DNA of 64,000 nucleotides, taken from NCBI RefSeq assembly GCF_021216675.1, contig NZ_CP086120.1, positions 3,222,501-3,286,500 of the forward strand, read 5' to 3'. The notes below the pieces were generated by a model. That model searched no databases. It was not told the DNA's origin and worked only from the letters and a program-made list of their open reading frames with translations. Source of the stretch: Streptomyces gobiensis. GTDB taxonomy: Bacteria; Actinomycetota; Actinomycetes; Streptomycetales; Streptomycetaceae. Positions 26,784 through 34,195 of this stretch are shown piece after piece. Both the position numbers and the translations under genes were made by a program. The first letter of the stretch is position 1; the number at the start of each line of letters is the position of its first letter.

Positions 26784-28142
26784 ATGGTGCGGGAAACCGA
26801 TGTAGTGGTCCTCGGCATGGGGCCCGGCGGTGAGCAGGTGGCCGGGCGGCTGGCCGAGGCCGGGCTGGAGGTGACCGGCGTCGAAGCCGAGTTGCTGGGC
26901 GGCGAGTGCCCGTACTGGGCCTGTGTGCCGAGCAAGATGATGGTCCGCGCGGGAAATCTGCTGGCCGAGGCCCGCCGCGTACCCGGCGTCGCCGGACAGT
27001 CAGCGGCCACTCCCAGCTGGGCGCCGGTGGCTCAGCGGATCAGGGACGATGCCACCGACAACTGGAACGACCAGGCGGCGGTGGACCGCTTCACCGGCAA
27101 GGGCGGGCACTTCGTACGCGGCCGGGGAACCCTGACCGGCCCCCGTACCGTCCGGGTCGACGACGACGAGTTCCGGGCCCGGCGAGGCGTGGTGGTGGCG
27201 ACCGGCACCCGTGCGCAGATTCCGCCGATCGCCGGTATGGACGGCGTGCCGTACTGGACCAACCGCGAGGCGGTGGCCACCAAGCAACGCCCCTCCTCGC
27301 TGCTCGTCCTCGGCGGTGGGACCGTCGGTCTGGAACTGGCCCAGGCCTTCGCCCGCTTCGGTACCAACGTCACCGTAGTGGAGGCCGTTGACCGGCTGCT
27401 GCCGATGGAGGAGCCGGAAGCCGGTGAGATGCTCTCCGAGGTGCTGGCGGCGGATGGCGTAGCCGTACGTACCGGGGCGCGCGTCACGGCGGTACGGCAC
27501 GCGCACGACACCTTCACCCTGACGCTGGAGGGCGGAGCGGAGCTGGCCGGACAGCATCTGCTGGTTGCCACCGGAAGGGCGGCCGACCTGGCAGCCATTG
27601 GCGTGGCGTCGGTCGGCCTGGACCCGGAGGCCAAGGAGCTGGCGGTGGACCCGCGGATGCGGGCGGCCGAGGGGCTGTGGGGCGTTGGGGACATCACCGG
27701 CCGGGGTGCGTTTACGCATGTGGCGCTGTATCAGGCGGACATCGCCGTACGGGACATCCTGGGTGAGCCCGGACCGGAGGCGGACTATCGCGCCGTGTCC
27801 CGGGTGACCTTCACCGATCCGGAGATCGGCGCGGTCGGCCTGACCGAGGCACAGGCCAGGGAGCGGGGGCTGACGGTCCGTACCGGCACGGCGCAGCTGC
27901 CGTCCTCGGCTCGCGGCTGGATCCACAAGACGGGCAACGAAGGCTTCATCAAGCTGGTCGAGGACGCGGAGAAGGGCTCCTTGGTGGGGGCCACATCCGC
28001 TGGGCCGATGGGAGGCGAGGTGCTGTACGGGCTCGCGGTGGCCGTCCAGAACGAGGTCCCGGTCGACCAGCTGCGCCACATGATCTACGCCTACCCCACC
28101 TTCCACCGAGCCATCGAAGACGCCCTGACCAACCTCACCTAA
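26784..28142 (+). CDS. flavin disulfide oxidoreductase (dihydrolipoamide dehydrogenase/mercuric reductase-like)
   Basis: This protein of about 452 residues has an FAD motif (VVVLGMGPGGEQVAGRLA) and the redox-active disulfide CPYWACVPSK (C-x4-C, about 44-49). The NAD(P) motif is LVLGGGTVGLELAQAF, and the second FAD motif is GLWGVGDITG. The C-terminal interface normally reads HAHPTxxE but here is YAYPTFHRAIE. The catalytic His of the His-Glu dyad is therefore Tyr, so the disulfide chemistry may differ from LpdA or MerA. ATG 26784 suits the GAGGGAG site; GTG 26781 and GTG 26787 are alternatives. The substrate is unknown. Confidence 0.82.
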   Translation: MVRETDVVVLGMGPGGEQVAGRLAEAGLEVTGVEAELLGGECPYWACVPSKMMVRAGNLLAEARRVPGVAGQSAATPSWAPVAQRIRDDATDNWNDQAAVDRFTGKGGHFVRGRGTLTGPRTVRVDDDEFRARRGVVVATGTRAQIPPIAGMDGVPYWTNREAVATKQRPSSLLVLGGGTVGLELAQAFARFGTNVTVVEAVDRLLPMEEPEAGEMLSEVLAADGVAVRTGARVTAVRHAHDTFTLTLEGGAELAGQHLLVATGRAADLAAIGVASVGLDPEAKELAVDPRMRAAEGLWGVGDITGRGAFTHVALYQADIAVRDILGEPGPEADYRAVSRVTFTDPEIGAVGLTEAQARERGLTVRTGTAQLPSSARGWIHKTGNEGFIKLVEDAEKGSLVGATSAGPMGGEVLYGLAVAVQNEVPVDQLRHMIYAYPTFHRAIEDALTNLT

Positions 28143-28167
28143 CCCCGCTGCGGCCAACCGCCCCCCG

Positions 28168-28430
28168 CGTTGTGGGCACTCGCAGCCCCGCGAGGGGCGT
28201 GGGCCCACCCTGCTACGCAACCACCCACCTACACCAGCCACGACGCTCCGGCCAACCCCGAAACGGAGCTTGCGACGCTTGGTGGGCACAACACCCGGCC
28301 ACCGTCCCGCACCCGGCCAACCCAGGGGCCCGGGGCGAAGCCCCGGTTACGGGAAGGGGCGGGATACGGGGAACCCCACCCACAACACCCCGCACCCGGG
28401 CGAAGCCCCACCACGCGGCGGAGCCGCGAA
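28168..28430. repeat. composite intergenic repeat (GTTGTG family), copy 3, reversed
   Basis: In opposite orientation to copies 1 and 2. GTTGTGGGCACTCGCAGCCC begins at 28169 with inner stem AGCCCC/GGGGC. After an unrelated insert of about 75 nt, TGGGCACAAC ends at 28292. The spacer and the CGGGGCGAAGCCCCGG hairpin follow, then a unit shared with the array at 52.0-52.5 kb. It fills the gap between the convergent oxidoreductase and methyltransferase genes; I see no gene in it. Confidence 0.75.
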
Positions 28431-28438
28431 GCCCCCAC

Positions 28439-29173
28439 CTACCCGCGCACAGCGACAACGCGCCGCAACGGCACCGGCATAGTCGCCCCACCCCGCGCGA
28501 GAAGCCGCAGCCAGCCCCGCGCCACCCCCCGCCGACGCTCGGACAGGCCAGGCAGATAGAGCGAGGACAGCAGCACATCCGCGTCCTCAGCGCTCCCCAT
28601 CCGATAGGCGAAACGCCGCTGCCTGCTGTCAGCCAACCGCAGTCCTGCCCCGCTCAGGACCTGCGGCAGCCGTTCATGGAGCCGCTCATCGTTCGGGTAG
28701 CGGATGGGACGGCCGAGCGCGGCCAGCAGCCCGGCCAGCCACAGCCGGTCGGCGCCCCGCAGCGGCTCCCGGCCCGGCACGAGGGCGACCAGCAGGCCGC
28801 CCGGTGCCATGACACGGGCGATCTCGTCCAGCACCGCGGTCAGCGGGGTGAGGATCTGCAGCGACATCGAGCAGACCACCACCGGAAAGCTGCCGGAACC
28901 GAAGGGGAGGGCTTCGGCGCGGCCCAGTACCAGCGGCCCGGCGCCCCGTGTCCCGGCCGCCGCCAGCTCGCCAGGTGAGGCGTCGAGGCCCACATACTCC
29001 TGCGCGGCCAGCGCGGGCCACAGCGGAGCGCTGCCGCAGGCGAGATCCAGCACCGGAGCCTTGGAGGGCACTGCCTCCAGCAGCCAGGTGTACGCACCGG
29101 TACGGGCCAGCACCGCCTCGGTGATCCCGGGACGACGCTGGTGGAAGTCGGCGAGATACCCCGGCCAGTTCAT
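28439..29173 (-). CDS. class I SAM-dependent methyltransferase
   Basis: The 244-residue protein has the SAM-binding motif I VLDLACGSAPLW (about 41-52), an acidic motif II ending YVGLD, and the post-motif LPFGSGSFPVVVCSMSLQIL. Its layout is of the Methyltransf_11/UbiE type. The C-terminus (about 200-244) is basic and specific to this protein. The substrate is unknown and no biosynthetic partner gene is adjacent. The ATG start is unambiguous. Confidence 0.82.
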   Translation of the reverse strand: MNWPGYLADFHQRRPGITEAVLARTGAYTWLLEAVPSKAPVLDLACGSAPLWPALAAQEYVGLDASPGELAAAGTRGAGPLVLGRAEALPFGSGSFPVVVCSMSLQILTPLTAVLDEIARVMAPGGLLVALVPGREPLRGADRLWLAGLLAALGRPIRYPNDERLHERLPQVLSGAGLRLADSRQRRFAYRMGSAEDADVLLSSLYLPGLSERRRGVARGWLRLLARGGATMPVPLRRVVAVRG

Positions 29174-29281
29174 CTCTTCTCACCCCCACGGGTGGTCGGC
29201 GAAGTGGCGCCGACCCGGAGCCGGGAGGGCGGATCAGCGCTCTCCCGGCCACCGTGTCCCACCCAGCTATGGGCGGTTGGC

Positions 29282-29548
29282 TCAGAGAAGCGTCAGGGTG
29301 AGCAGGGGGCGGCCGAGCCCGTACCCGTACCCATAACCGAAGCCGTAGCTCTGGCCGTAGAAGCCGTGGTGGCTGCTGCAGTGGCACTTCTTGTAGTGGC
29401 CCTTGTGGTGGCCGTCGCCGTGGTGGGCGATCGTGGGCGCCGACTGGGGTGCCGCCGAAGCGGTGGTGGAGCTTACGCCTACGGCGCCGAAGGCCAGGAA
29501 GGTGGCCGCGGTGCCAAGGGCGGCACTGCGCATCAGACGGGATCGCAT
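29282..29548 (-). CDS. small secreted His/Gly/Tyr-rich protein
   Basis: The 88-residue product has a signal peptide (AALGTAATFLAFGAVGVSS, cleavage after about ASAA, residue 33). The mature part of about 55 residues starts with a His-rich stretch (HHGDGHHKGHYKKCHCSSHH). It then has a Tyr/Gly repeat (YGFGYGYGYGLG) and ends LTLTLL. The CHC and His cluster could bind a metal, and the GYG repeat suggests a structural or surface protein. It is not a chaplin or a rodlin by sequence. It is divergent from a Crp/Fnr regulator and shares a 32-bp inverted repeat with it. I do not recognise the family. Confidence 0.7.
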   Translation of the reverse strand: MRSRLMRSAALGTAATFLAFGAVGVSSTTASAAPQSAPTIAHHGDGHHKGHYKKCHCSSHHGFYGQSYGFGYGYGYGLGRPLLTLTLL

Positions 29549-29670
29549 GTTTTTCCCTCTCGTGTTTTCGAGTGTGGCGCGGTGGAGGGGCCGGGTGCCA
29601 CCTCCACCTCCACCGCTAGCGGTTGACTTCTGGGCGAGTCGGTAATCGCTGAGCGCTCCAGCTGGGTGAA

Positions 29671-29702
29671 CATATGGTCAGGGAAGTGACATAGACCATA
29701 TG
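29671..29702. promoter_or_regulatory. inverted repeat between secreted peptide and Crp/Fnr genes
   Basis: CATATGGTC (29671-29679) and its exact complement GACCATATG (29694-29702) are separated by 14 nt and end 8 nt before the regulator ATG. In this GC-rich genome two AT-rich 9-mers in this arrangement are unlikely by chance. The site could be an operator for the adjacent Crp/Fnr-type protein. Confidence 0.6.
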
Positions 29703-29709
29703 AAGGAAC

Positions 29710-30405
29710 ATGAAAACGATAGAAACCGAACAGTCGCGGGCGGCGCTGCGGGCAGCGGCATGGGTCATGCGCTGTCTGGGTGACCGCTGGCCGCCGGATG
29801 AAGAGGAGGCCGCCGAGCTGGCGGCCAGGCTGGAGGAGCGCTTGCTGGCGCCGGGCGAAGTGGCCTTTTCGGACGGCCGGCTCCCGGATGGGGTGTGGAT
29901 CGTCCGCAGTGGCACGCTGGAGTTGGTCTCCGGCGCCGGGCGGCGCCGGGTGGTGATCGGGGTCGTACAGCCGAGCGGTATCGCGGGTGATGTGCCGCTG
30001 CTGCTGAGGCGCCCGGCCGTGTATACGGTCCGCGCGCTGACCGACGTCCAGGCTGGCTACTTGCCCGCCCGGTCCTTTCTCACCCTGCTGGAGAGCAGTC
30101 CCGTGCTGGCCCGGGCCTGGCTGACCGGTCTCGCCCACCGGCACGCCAAGGCGCAGGAGGCGCTGGCTCAGAGCGTGGGCGGCAACGCGGAGTGCCGGGT
30201 CGCCAGGCTGCTGCTGCGCGAGGCCCGTGGCGGTTCGGTCAGCTGCTCACAGGACACCCTGGCGAGGATGCTCGGTCTGCGCCGCCCCACTCTCAACCGG
30301 GTGCTCAAGGAGTTTGAACGGGACGGACTGCTGCGGCTGGGCTACCGGCGGGTGGAGCTGCTGGCCAGAGACGGGCTGCGGGACCGCGCGAGGGGCGGTG
30401 ACTGA
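29710..30405 (+). CDS. Crp/Fnr family transcriptional regulator
   Basis: The protein has 231 residues. A cyclic nucleotide-binding-like beta-barrel (about 40-135) includes LLAPGEVAFSDGRLPDGVWI and VVQPSGIAGDVPLLLRRPAV. The C-terminal helix-turn-helix is CSQDTLARMLGLRRPTLNRV (about 178-197). No Cys cluster for an iron-sulfur centre is present at the N-terminus, so it is not an Fnr-type oxygen sensor by cluster. The phosphate-binding RxAxV consensus of cAMP-binding proteins is not evident. GAAGGA precedes the ATG closely. It is divergent from the secreted peptide gene and may control it through the shared inverted repeat. Confidence 0.82.
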   Translation: MKTIETEQSRAALRAAAWVMRCLGDRWPPDEEEAAELAARLEERLLAPGEVAFSDGRLPDGVWIVRSGTLELVSGAGRRRVVIGVVQPSGIAGDVPLLLRRPAVYTVRALTDVQAGYLPARSFLTLLESSPVLARAWLTGLAHRHAKAQEALAQSVGGNAECRVARLLLREARGGSVSCSQDTLARMLGLRRPTLNRVLKEFERDGLLRLGYRRVELLARDGLRDRARGGD

Positions 30406-30535
30406 GGGCGTATGCAGCCGCATCCCGAGATATGGCCGAAATTCACCGGCGGTCGCGTCGTGGCTGGTCACCGAGGGGTAACGGGGGGACACCGGGTGAC
30501 GCTGACTCAATCTTCAGCCGAAAGACGGCTTTTAG

Positions 30536-30545
30536 TTAGGCCTAA
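30536..30545. promoter_or_regulatory. palindrome upstream of XRE regulator
   Basis: The perfect 10-bp palindrome TTAGGCCTAA lies within AGTTAGGCCTAAAGG, 53 nt before the XRE start. Its position in an AT-richer promoter-like stretch suits an autoregulatory operator; not proven. Confidence 0.4.
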
Positions 30546-30598
30546 AGGTGGCATGCTGTTCTTGGGAGACGCCGACATCACGACTCCTGGGGGTATCC

Positions 30599-30952
30599 AT
30601 GGTCTGGCGTAAAGGCGTTGAGGGCGATCACGCGGCGGAGCTCGCGGGGGCCCGGCTGGCGCGGCAAGCGACCGCGTCGTTGGCTGGGCTGCTGGCCGAG
30701 CGCGGTATGTCCCGTAAGGACTTGGCCGATTGTATGGGTGTGTCACCCGGAAGGGTCAGTCAGATTCTGTCCGGAGACGAGAACCTGACCATGCGGTCGC
30801 TCGCGGCGGTCGCCGAAGCGCTCAGTGCGCAGGTGGAGATCACGTTCTTCGATCCACCGATACCCAGCCAGCCGGAGCCCAGAGAATCCACGGCACCCGA
30901 GACCGGCCCCCTGACCGGCTCCTTCGTGTCATCGTCCCAATTCACCAACTAG
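30599..30952 (+). CDS. XRE family helix-turn-helix regulator
   Basis: The ATG at 30599 follows GGGGG and gives 117 residues. The XRE-type helix-turn-helix is MSRKDLADCMGVSPGRVSQI (about 38-57), followed by LSGDENLTMRSLAAVAEALS. This is the form of small antitoxin-like or phage-repressor-like regulators. The C-terminus is a Pro/Ser-rich tail. It converges with the membrane protein gene at 30977, only 24 nt away, next to the lasso peptide genes, and might regulate that locus. Targets unknown. Confidence 0.82.
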   Translation: MVWRKGVEGDHAAELAGARLARQATASLAGLLAERGMSRKDLADCMGVSPGRVSQILSGDENLTMRSLAAVAEALSAQVEITFFDPPIPSQPEPRESTAPETGPLTGSFVSSSQFTN

Positions 30953-30976
30953 CCAGCTCACGAACAGCCAGTCGGC

Positions 30977-31840
30977 TCATGAACTGACTGGTTCCTGTGT
31001 CTGGTGAGGCATGTGCTGCTTCTTCAGCTCCAGAAGCCTTGTGTCATTGCTGCGTTTGCCGTGCGCGTGCGCTAGCTCAAGCAGGCGCTCGCAGTAGTAC
31101 TGGGCCTCGCCGAAGGCCCGTCTGACCTTGAGGATTTCCGCATGTGTGCGGTGACGCGCCTGCTGCTGGCATGCGTTCTCGATCTCCGACTCAAGGGTGG
31201 CCCATGCCTGTGCCGCGGTGCGCACTTCCTTGTAGCGCTCAGCGATCTCGCGCCGCATATTGCTGCGCGTTCTGCTGGGACGTCCGGGCACATCGACCCG
31301 CAGCAGCAGATGATGTCTGACGCTGTCGGCATAGATGCCAAGATCCCAGCAGTCCGGGAAGCCGCTGGCCAGACGGTGGCACCAGTCGGCCCGGTCGGTC
31401 CGCAGCCGCAGCGCCAGACTGTGCAGCAGCAGCGAGTTACCCAGGGTCAGCACCGCCATCACGGCATTCCCACTGCGCTGTTCCGACCGGCCCTTGGGAG
31501 CCATCCCTAATCCCGCCATGGCACCCACCGCCGCCGGCGGCACGCTCGACGCGTGGGGCAGCAGCAGGCCGCTGGCCAGCGCCGCCATGCCAGCCGTCCA
31601 CAGCACCACGGCCACCGTCAACGCCGTCGAGCGGACCGTGCCCAGCAGACGTCCGTCCTCACGGAAGCGGTAGACCAGGCACACCCAGGTCACGGGCACA
31701 CAGACGGCAGCGGGCAACACCCACGCTGACACCACGGACGCCTGTCCCCACGCCACCTCGTCCCCCATTCCGGTCGCAGACGGCGAGGCCCTTCGCGACG
31801 TCGGATCAGAGCAGCCTGACCACGTGTTGCCCAACCCCAT
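30977..31840 (-). CDS. hypothetical membrane protein with cytoplasmic helical domain
   Basis: The N-terminal half holds three likely membrane helices (SAWVLPAAVCVPVTWVCLVY, ALTVAVVLWTAGMAALASGL and NAVMAVLTLGNSLLLHSLAL). The C-terminal half is a soluble, basic, helical domain rich in Arg and Glu (from RREIAERYKEVR to LLELKKQHMPH). The start is uncertain: ATG 31840 is given, ATG 31768 would begin just before the first helix. It weakly recalls the MAB_1171c-type proteins often paired with XRE regulators in actinobacteria, but I cannot confirm that. It follows the lasso cyclase on the same strand and could be part of that locus, for example export or immunity; this is speculation. Confidence 0.6.
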   Translation of the reverse strand: MGLGNTWSGCSDPTSRRASPSATGMGDEVAWGQASVVSAWVLPAAVCVPVTWVCLVYRFREDGRLLGTVRSTALTVAVVLWTAGMAALASGLLLPHASSVPPAAVGAMAGLGMAPKGRSEQRSGNAVMAVLTLGNSLLLHSLALRLRTDRADWCHRLASGFPDCWDLGIYADSVRHHLLLRVDVPGRPSRTRSNMRREIAERYKEVRTAAQAWATLESEIENACQQQARHRTHAEILKVRRAFGEAQYYCERLLELAHAHGKRSNDTRLLELKKQHMPHQTQEPVSS

Positions 31841-31968
31841 GGCCCACTCGACTCGACACCTTCTCACGCAGCGCCCCAAGGCGACTACTGAGTGATGTTC
31901 CCACTATGGCCACTACCGCGTACAACGATCCGGCCAGCTCTCCGAGCGGGAGTAAGAATCCCGCCAGC

Positions 31969-33846
31969 TCATGGTGTCTCACCGGTGAACGCGTCGGACA
32001 GCGGCTTGCTGCGGTCGGGGCCGGAACGCAGCCAGACCTCGCAGCCCAACGTCGCGTCCAAGGGCTGTAGTACGTCCGGCCCAGGGTGCAGCCCCAGCAC
32101 AGCCGCACGCAGGGCATCGACGTTCACCAGCCCGCTCTGGGCCAGCAGGGAATCGTCGAACAGGGCGAGCAGCTCGGCCCGGTTCTGGCGGAGCCCGGCA
32201 TGGAAATCTGCGCTGAAGTTCCCTTTGGTGGAACGCTGGAGGACCGACTCAGGAACGATCCCTCGCATGACGGCCGCCAGCACCGGTTTGTACCGGGCGG
32301 GCGCATTGCGCTGATGCACCCGTACGGACAGCGCTGCCTCGATCACCCCGTCGTCGAAATAGGGCGCCGCGTACTCCACGCCCAGGCGGCTGGTGACCTC
32401 GTCCATCTGATGGATGCCGCTTCCTGCGGCCCGTACGCACTGGAGCGCCGTGTGCTGCCCTCGCTGCGGTGACAGCGGATCCGGTGCGCTGCCGGCGGCT
32501 TCCCGCAGCAGGCCGCGTACAGCCTCGACCGCTTCGGGTGTCGCCCAGGGAGGTATACGCGGGGTGGCACCCCAGGACAGCGAAGGAACATGCGGGCCGG
32601 GCTGGCTGGCTGGGCCGTGCGTGCCGGGCGATGTGGCGGGCTCCGCCGCGAGGCCGTCCGCGGCGGCGGCCAGCCACGCGCCGAATGTGTCGCGCCGGGT
32701 CAGCTCACGCAGCACCGGCCACAGCGGCCACCGCCGGTGGGCGTGCTGCCTGCGGATGCGGGCGAGCGCTGCCAGCGGACGGCGGCGGATGAGGTCGTGG
32801 AGGTGGGCGGGTGGTGCACAGAACAGCTCGTCGCCGCCGCCACCGCAGATATGCAGCCGCGATCCCCGGTCGGCCATCTGCTCGACGGTCGCCAAACTCC
32901 TGGCCCCGGCGCGCACCCATACGCTCGGCTCCGCGGTCGCGGCGTCCAGTCCGGTCAGCCCGGCGAACCACAGGGGGGTGTCGGCCGGGCCGGGCACCAC
33001 ATGCTCGATGTCCGGCAGCTCGGCGACGGCACGTTCGGCCCAGACACGGTCGTCGTTCTCCGGGTCCATGCCTTCCCACCGCAGGGTGACCAGCCGTGCC
33101 GCGCCCCGGGCCGCCAGGAAGCACAGGCTGGTGGAGTCCATGCCGCCGGACAGGTCCGCGCTCACCGTTCCGCCACCGGCCGTGCAGGACTCCACCGCGG
33201 TGGTCACCGCGCCGCGTACCGCGGACACCCCCTGCTCCGCCGGGAGAACCGGGTCCGGAGGGCTCCACCACCGGATGGAGCGGGCGCGCCCGGCCGGGTC
33301 GATCAGCAGACAGTGGTCGGGCCGCAGGGCCGCCAGCCCCTGCCACACGCACTGGTCATCCAGCGGATACGGCGGCACCGGAAACAACAGCCGCAGCGCC
33401 AGCCGCGGTATCTCAACGCCCGCCCCGGTCACCGACGCGAGCACACTCGCATGGCTGGCGGCCACCGTCACACCGGCCACCCGCGCGTGGAAGACCCGCC
33501 GTACGGCGGAGGCGCTGCCCCGCACCCGGACCTGGCCGTCCATCGAGGTGACCAGATGGAAGCTGCCCGCCAGGCCCTCGGCCGCCCGCTCCGTCTCCGT
33601 GATGTCCCGCATCCGCTCCAGCCGCGCCGACAGCGCATCGGCGGTGACCGGGCAACGCCCGATCACCGCCAGCCGTGCCGCCCCCGCCTTGGCCACCCTC
33701 ACCTGTCCGTCCGGCCAGCTGCCCAGCAGCCACGGCCGCCCCGAACCATGAGCGATCACCTTGGCCGCACGGGGGCGCAGCACCCGCGCCGCGGCGAGAC
33801 CCGCTTCACCGTCCGGCAGGACCGCGAACCACACCTCACCCGACAT
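31969..33846 (-). CDS. asparagine synthetase-like lasso peptide cyclase
   Basis: This protein of about 625 residues belongs to the AsnB-related lasso macrolactam synthetases (LasC/McjC type). These adenylate an Asp/Glu side chain of the core peptide and form the isopeptide ring with residue 1. The N-terminal glutaminase-like domain (about 1-215) lacks the catalytic Cys2 of true asparagine synthetases. The ATP-pyrophosphatase motif SADLSGGMDSTSLCF (about 235-249) is intact, and a second conserved segment is HICGGGGDELF. The C-terminal region QMDEVTSRLGVEYAAPYFDD carries the usual synthetase motif. ATG 33846 is chosen, 10 nt after the precursor stop; TTG 33864 would overlap the precursor. The pairing with a lasso precursor makes the assignment strong. 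Confidence 0.88.
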   Translation of the reverse strand: MSGEVWFAVLPDGEAGLAAARVLRPRAAKVIAHGSGRPWLLGSWPDGQVRVAKAGAARLAVIGRCPVTADALSARLERMRDITETERAAEGLAGSFHLVTSMDGQVRVRGSASAVRRVFHARVAGVTVAASHASVLASVTGAGVEIPRLALRLLFPVPPYPLDDQCVWQGLAALRPDHCLLIDPAGRARSIRWWSPPDPVLPAEQGVSAVRGAVTTAVESCTAGGGTVSADLSGGMDSTSLCFLAARGAARLVTLRWEGMDPENDDRVWAERAVAELPDIEHVVPGPADTPLWFAGLTGLDAATAEPSVWVRAGARSLATVEQMADRGSRLHICGGGGDELFCAPPAHLHDLIRRRPLAALARIRRQHAHRRWPLWPVLRELTRRDTFGAWLAAAADGLAAEPATSPGTHGPASQPGPHVPSLSWGATPRIPPWATPEAVEAVRGLLREAAGSAPDPLSPQRGQHTALQCVRAAGSGIHQMDEVTSRLGVEYAAPYFDDGVIEAALSVRVHQRNAPARYKPVLAAVMRGIVPESVLQRSTKGNFSADFHAGLRQNRAELLALFDDSLLAQSGLVNVDALRAAVLGLHPGPDVLQPLDATLGCEVWLRSGPDRSKPLSDAFTGETP

Positions 33847-33856
33847 GGCGTCCGCT

Positions 33857-33997
33857 TCAGCCAAGGAAGGGCTCGTAGAGGGGGAGCGACGGAAGGAAGT
33901 CCAGCTCTGGCCCCTCCGGGATGCCCCGGGTCAGCTCGGCGAACTCACCGACCTCCACCAGCGCCGGAGGCTCGTACACCTGGTCACGGCTTTCCAT
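33857..33997 (-). CDS. lasso peptide precursor
   Basis: ATG 33997 is preceded by AAGGGG at 6 nt and encodes 46 residues. The leader contains YEPPALVEVGEFAELTRG, matching the actinobacterial lasso leader pattern Y-x2-P-x-L-x3-G-x-F. Thr at position -2 of the cleavage site is followed by Arg -1 and Gly +1. The core would have 22 residues, starting GIPEGPELD and ending YEPFLG. Asp9 (9-residue ring) or Glu7 (7-residue ring) are the possible ring acceptors. Tail residues F10, L11, Y17 and F20 could act as steric plugs. The cyclase gene starts 10 nt downstream. The product is not one I recognise. No B1 or B2 gene is adjacent. Confidence 0.85.
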   Translation of the reverse strand: MESRDQVYEPPALVEVGEFAELTRGIPEGPELDFLPSLPLYEPFLG

Positions 33998-34049
33998 CGA
34001 GATCCCCTTCCGGTGTTTTCTGCTGCGGCGCGGGGGTCCGCACGCCGTC

Positions 34050-34073
34050 CCATGGCTGTCCAGCCAGCCATGG
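34050..34073. promoter_or_regulatory. inverted repeat upstream of lasso precursor
   Basis: CCATGGCTG (34050-34058) and CAGCCATGG (34065-34073) form a 9-bp inverted repeat around TCCAGC, about 53 nt before the precursor start. It may be an operator, or the terminator of the upstream gene ending at 34196, since both read leftward. The rest of 33998-34195 holds no gene I can support. Confidence 0.5.
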
Positions 34074-34195
34074 GTTAGGCGGGAAGGGTGATGGAGTCAT
34101 TCGAAGGAGCGGAACATCGTTCGGACGTCTCATTCTGGGACCTGCACCAACGGACGTGCCGCGCAGCACACCTGACGCACGATACGAAGCGCAGG

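Noticed and set aside
29282-29548. Chaplin or rodlin (sigma-BldN target) identity for the small secreted protein
   Set aside because: The chaplin domain with its two Cys and GNxI pattern is absent and the rodlin C-terminus is not present; only the signal peptide and small size agree.
30977-31840. Membrane protein as the missing lasso leader peptidase or RRE protein
   Set aside because: No transglutaminase Cys-His-Asp arrangement and no PqqD-like fold pattern can be seen; it has membrane helices instead.
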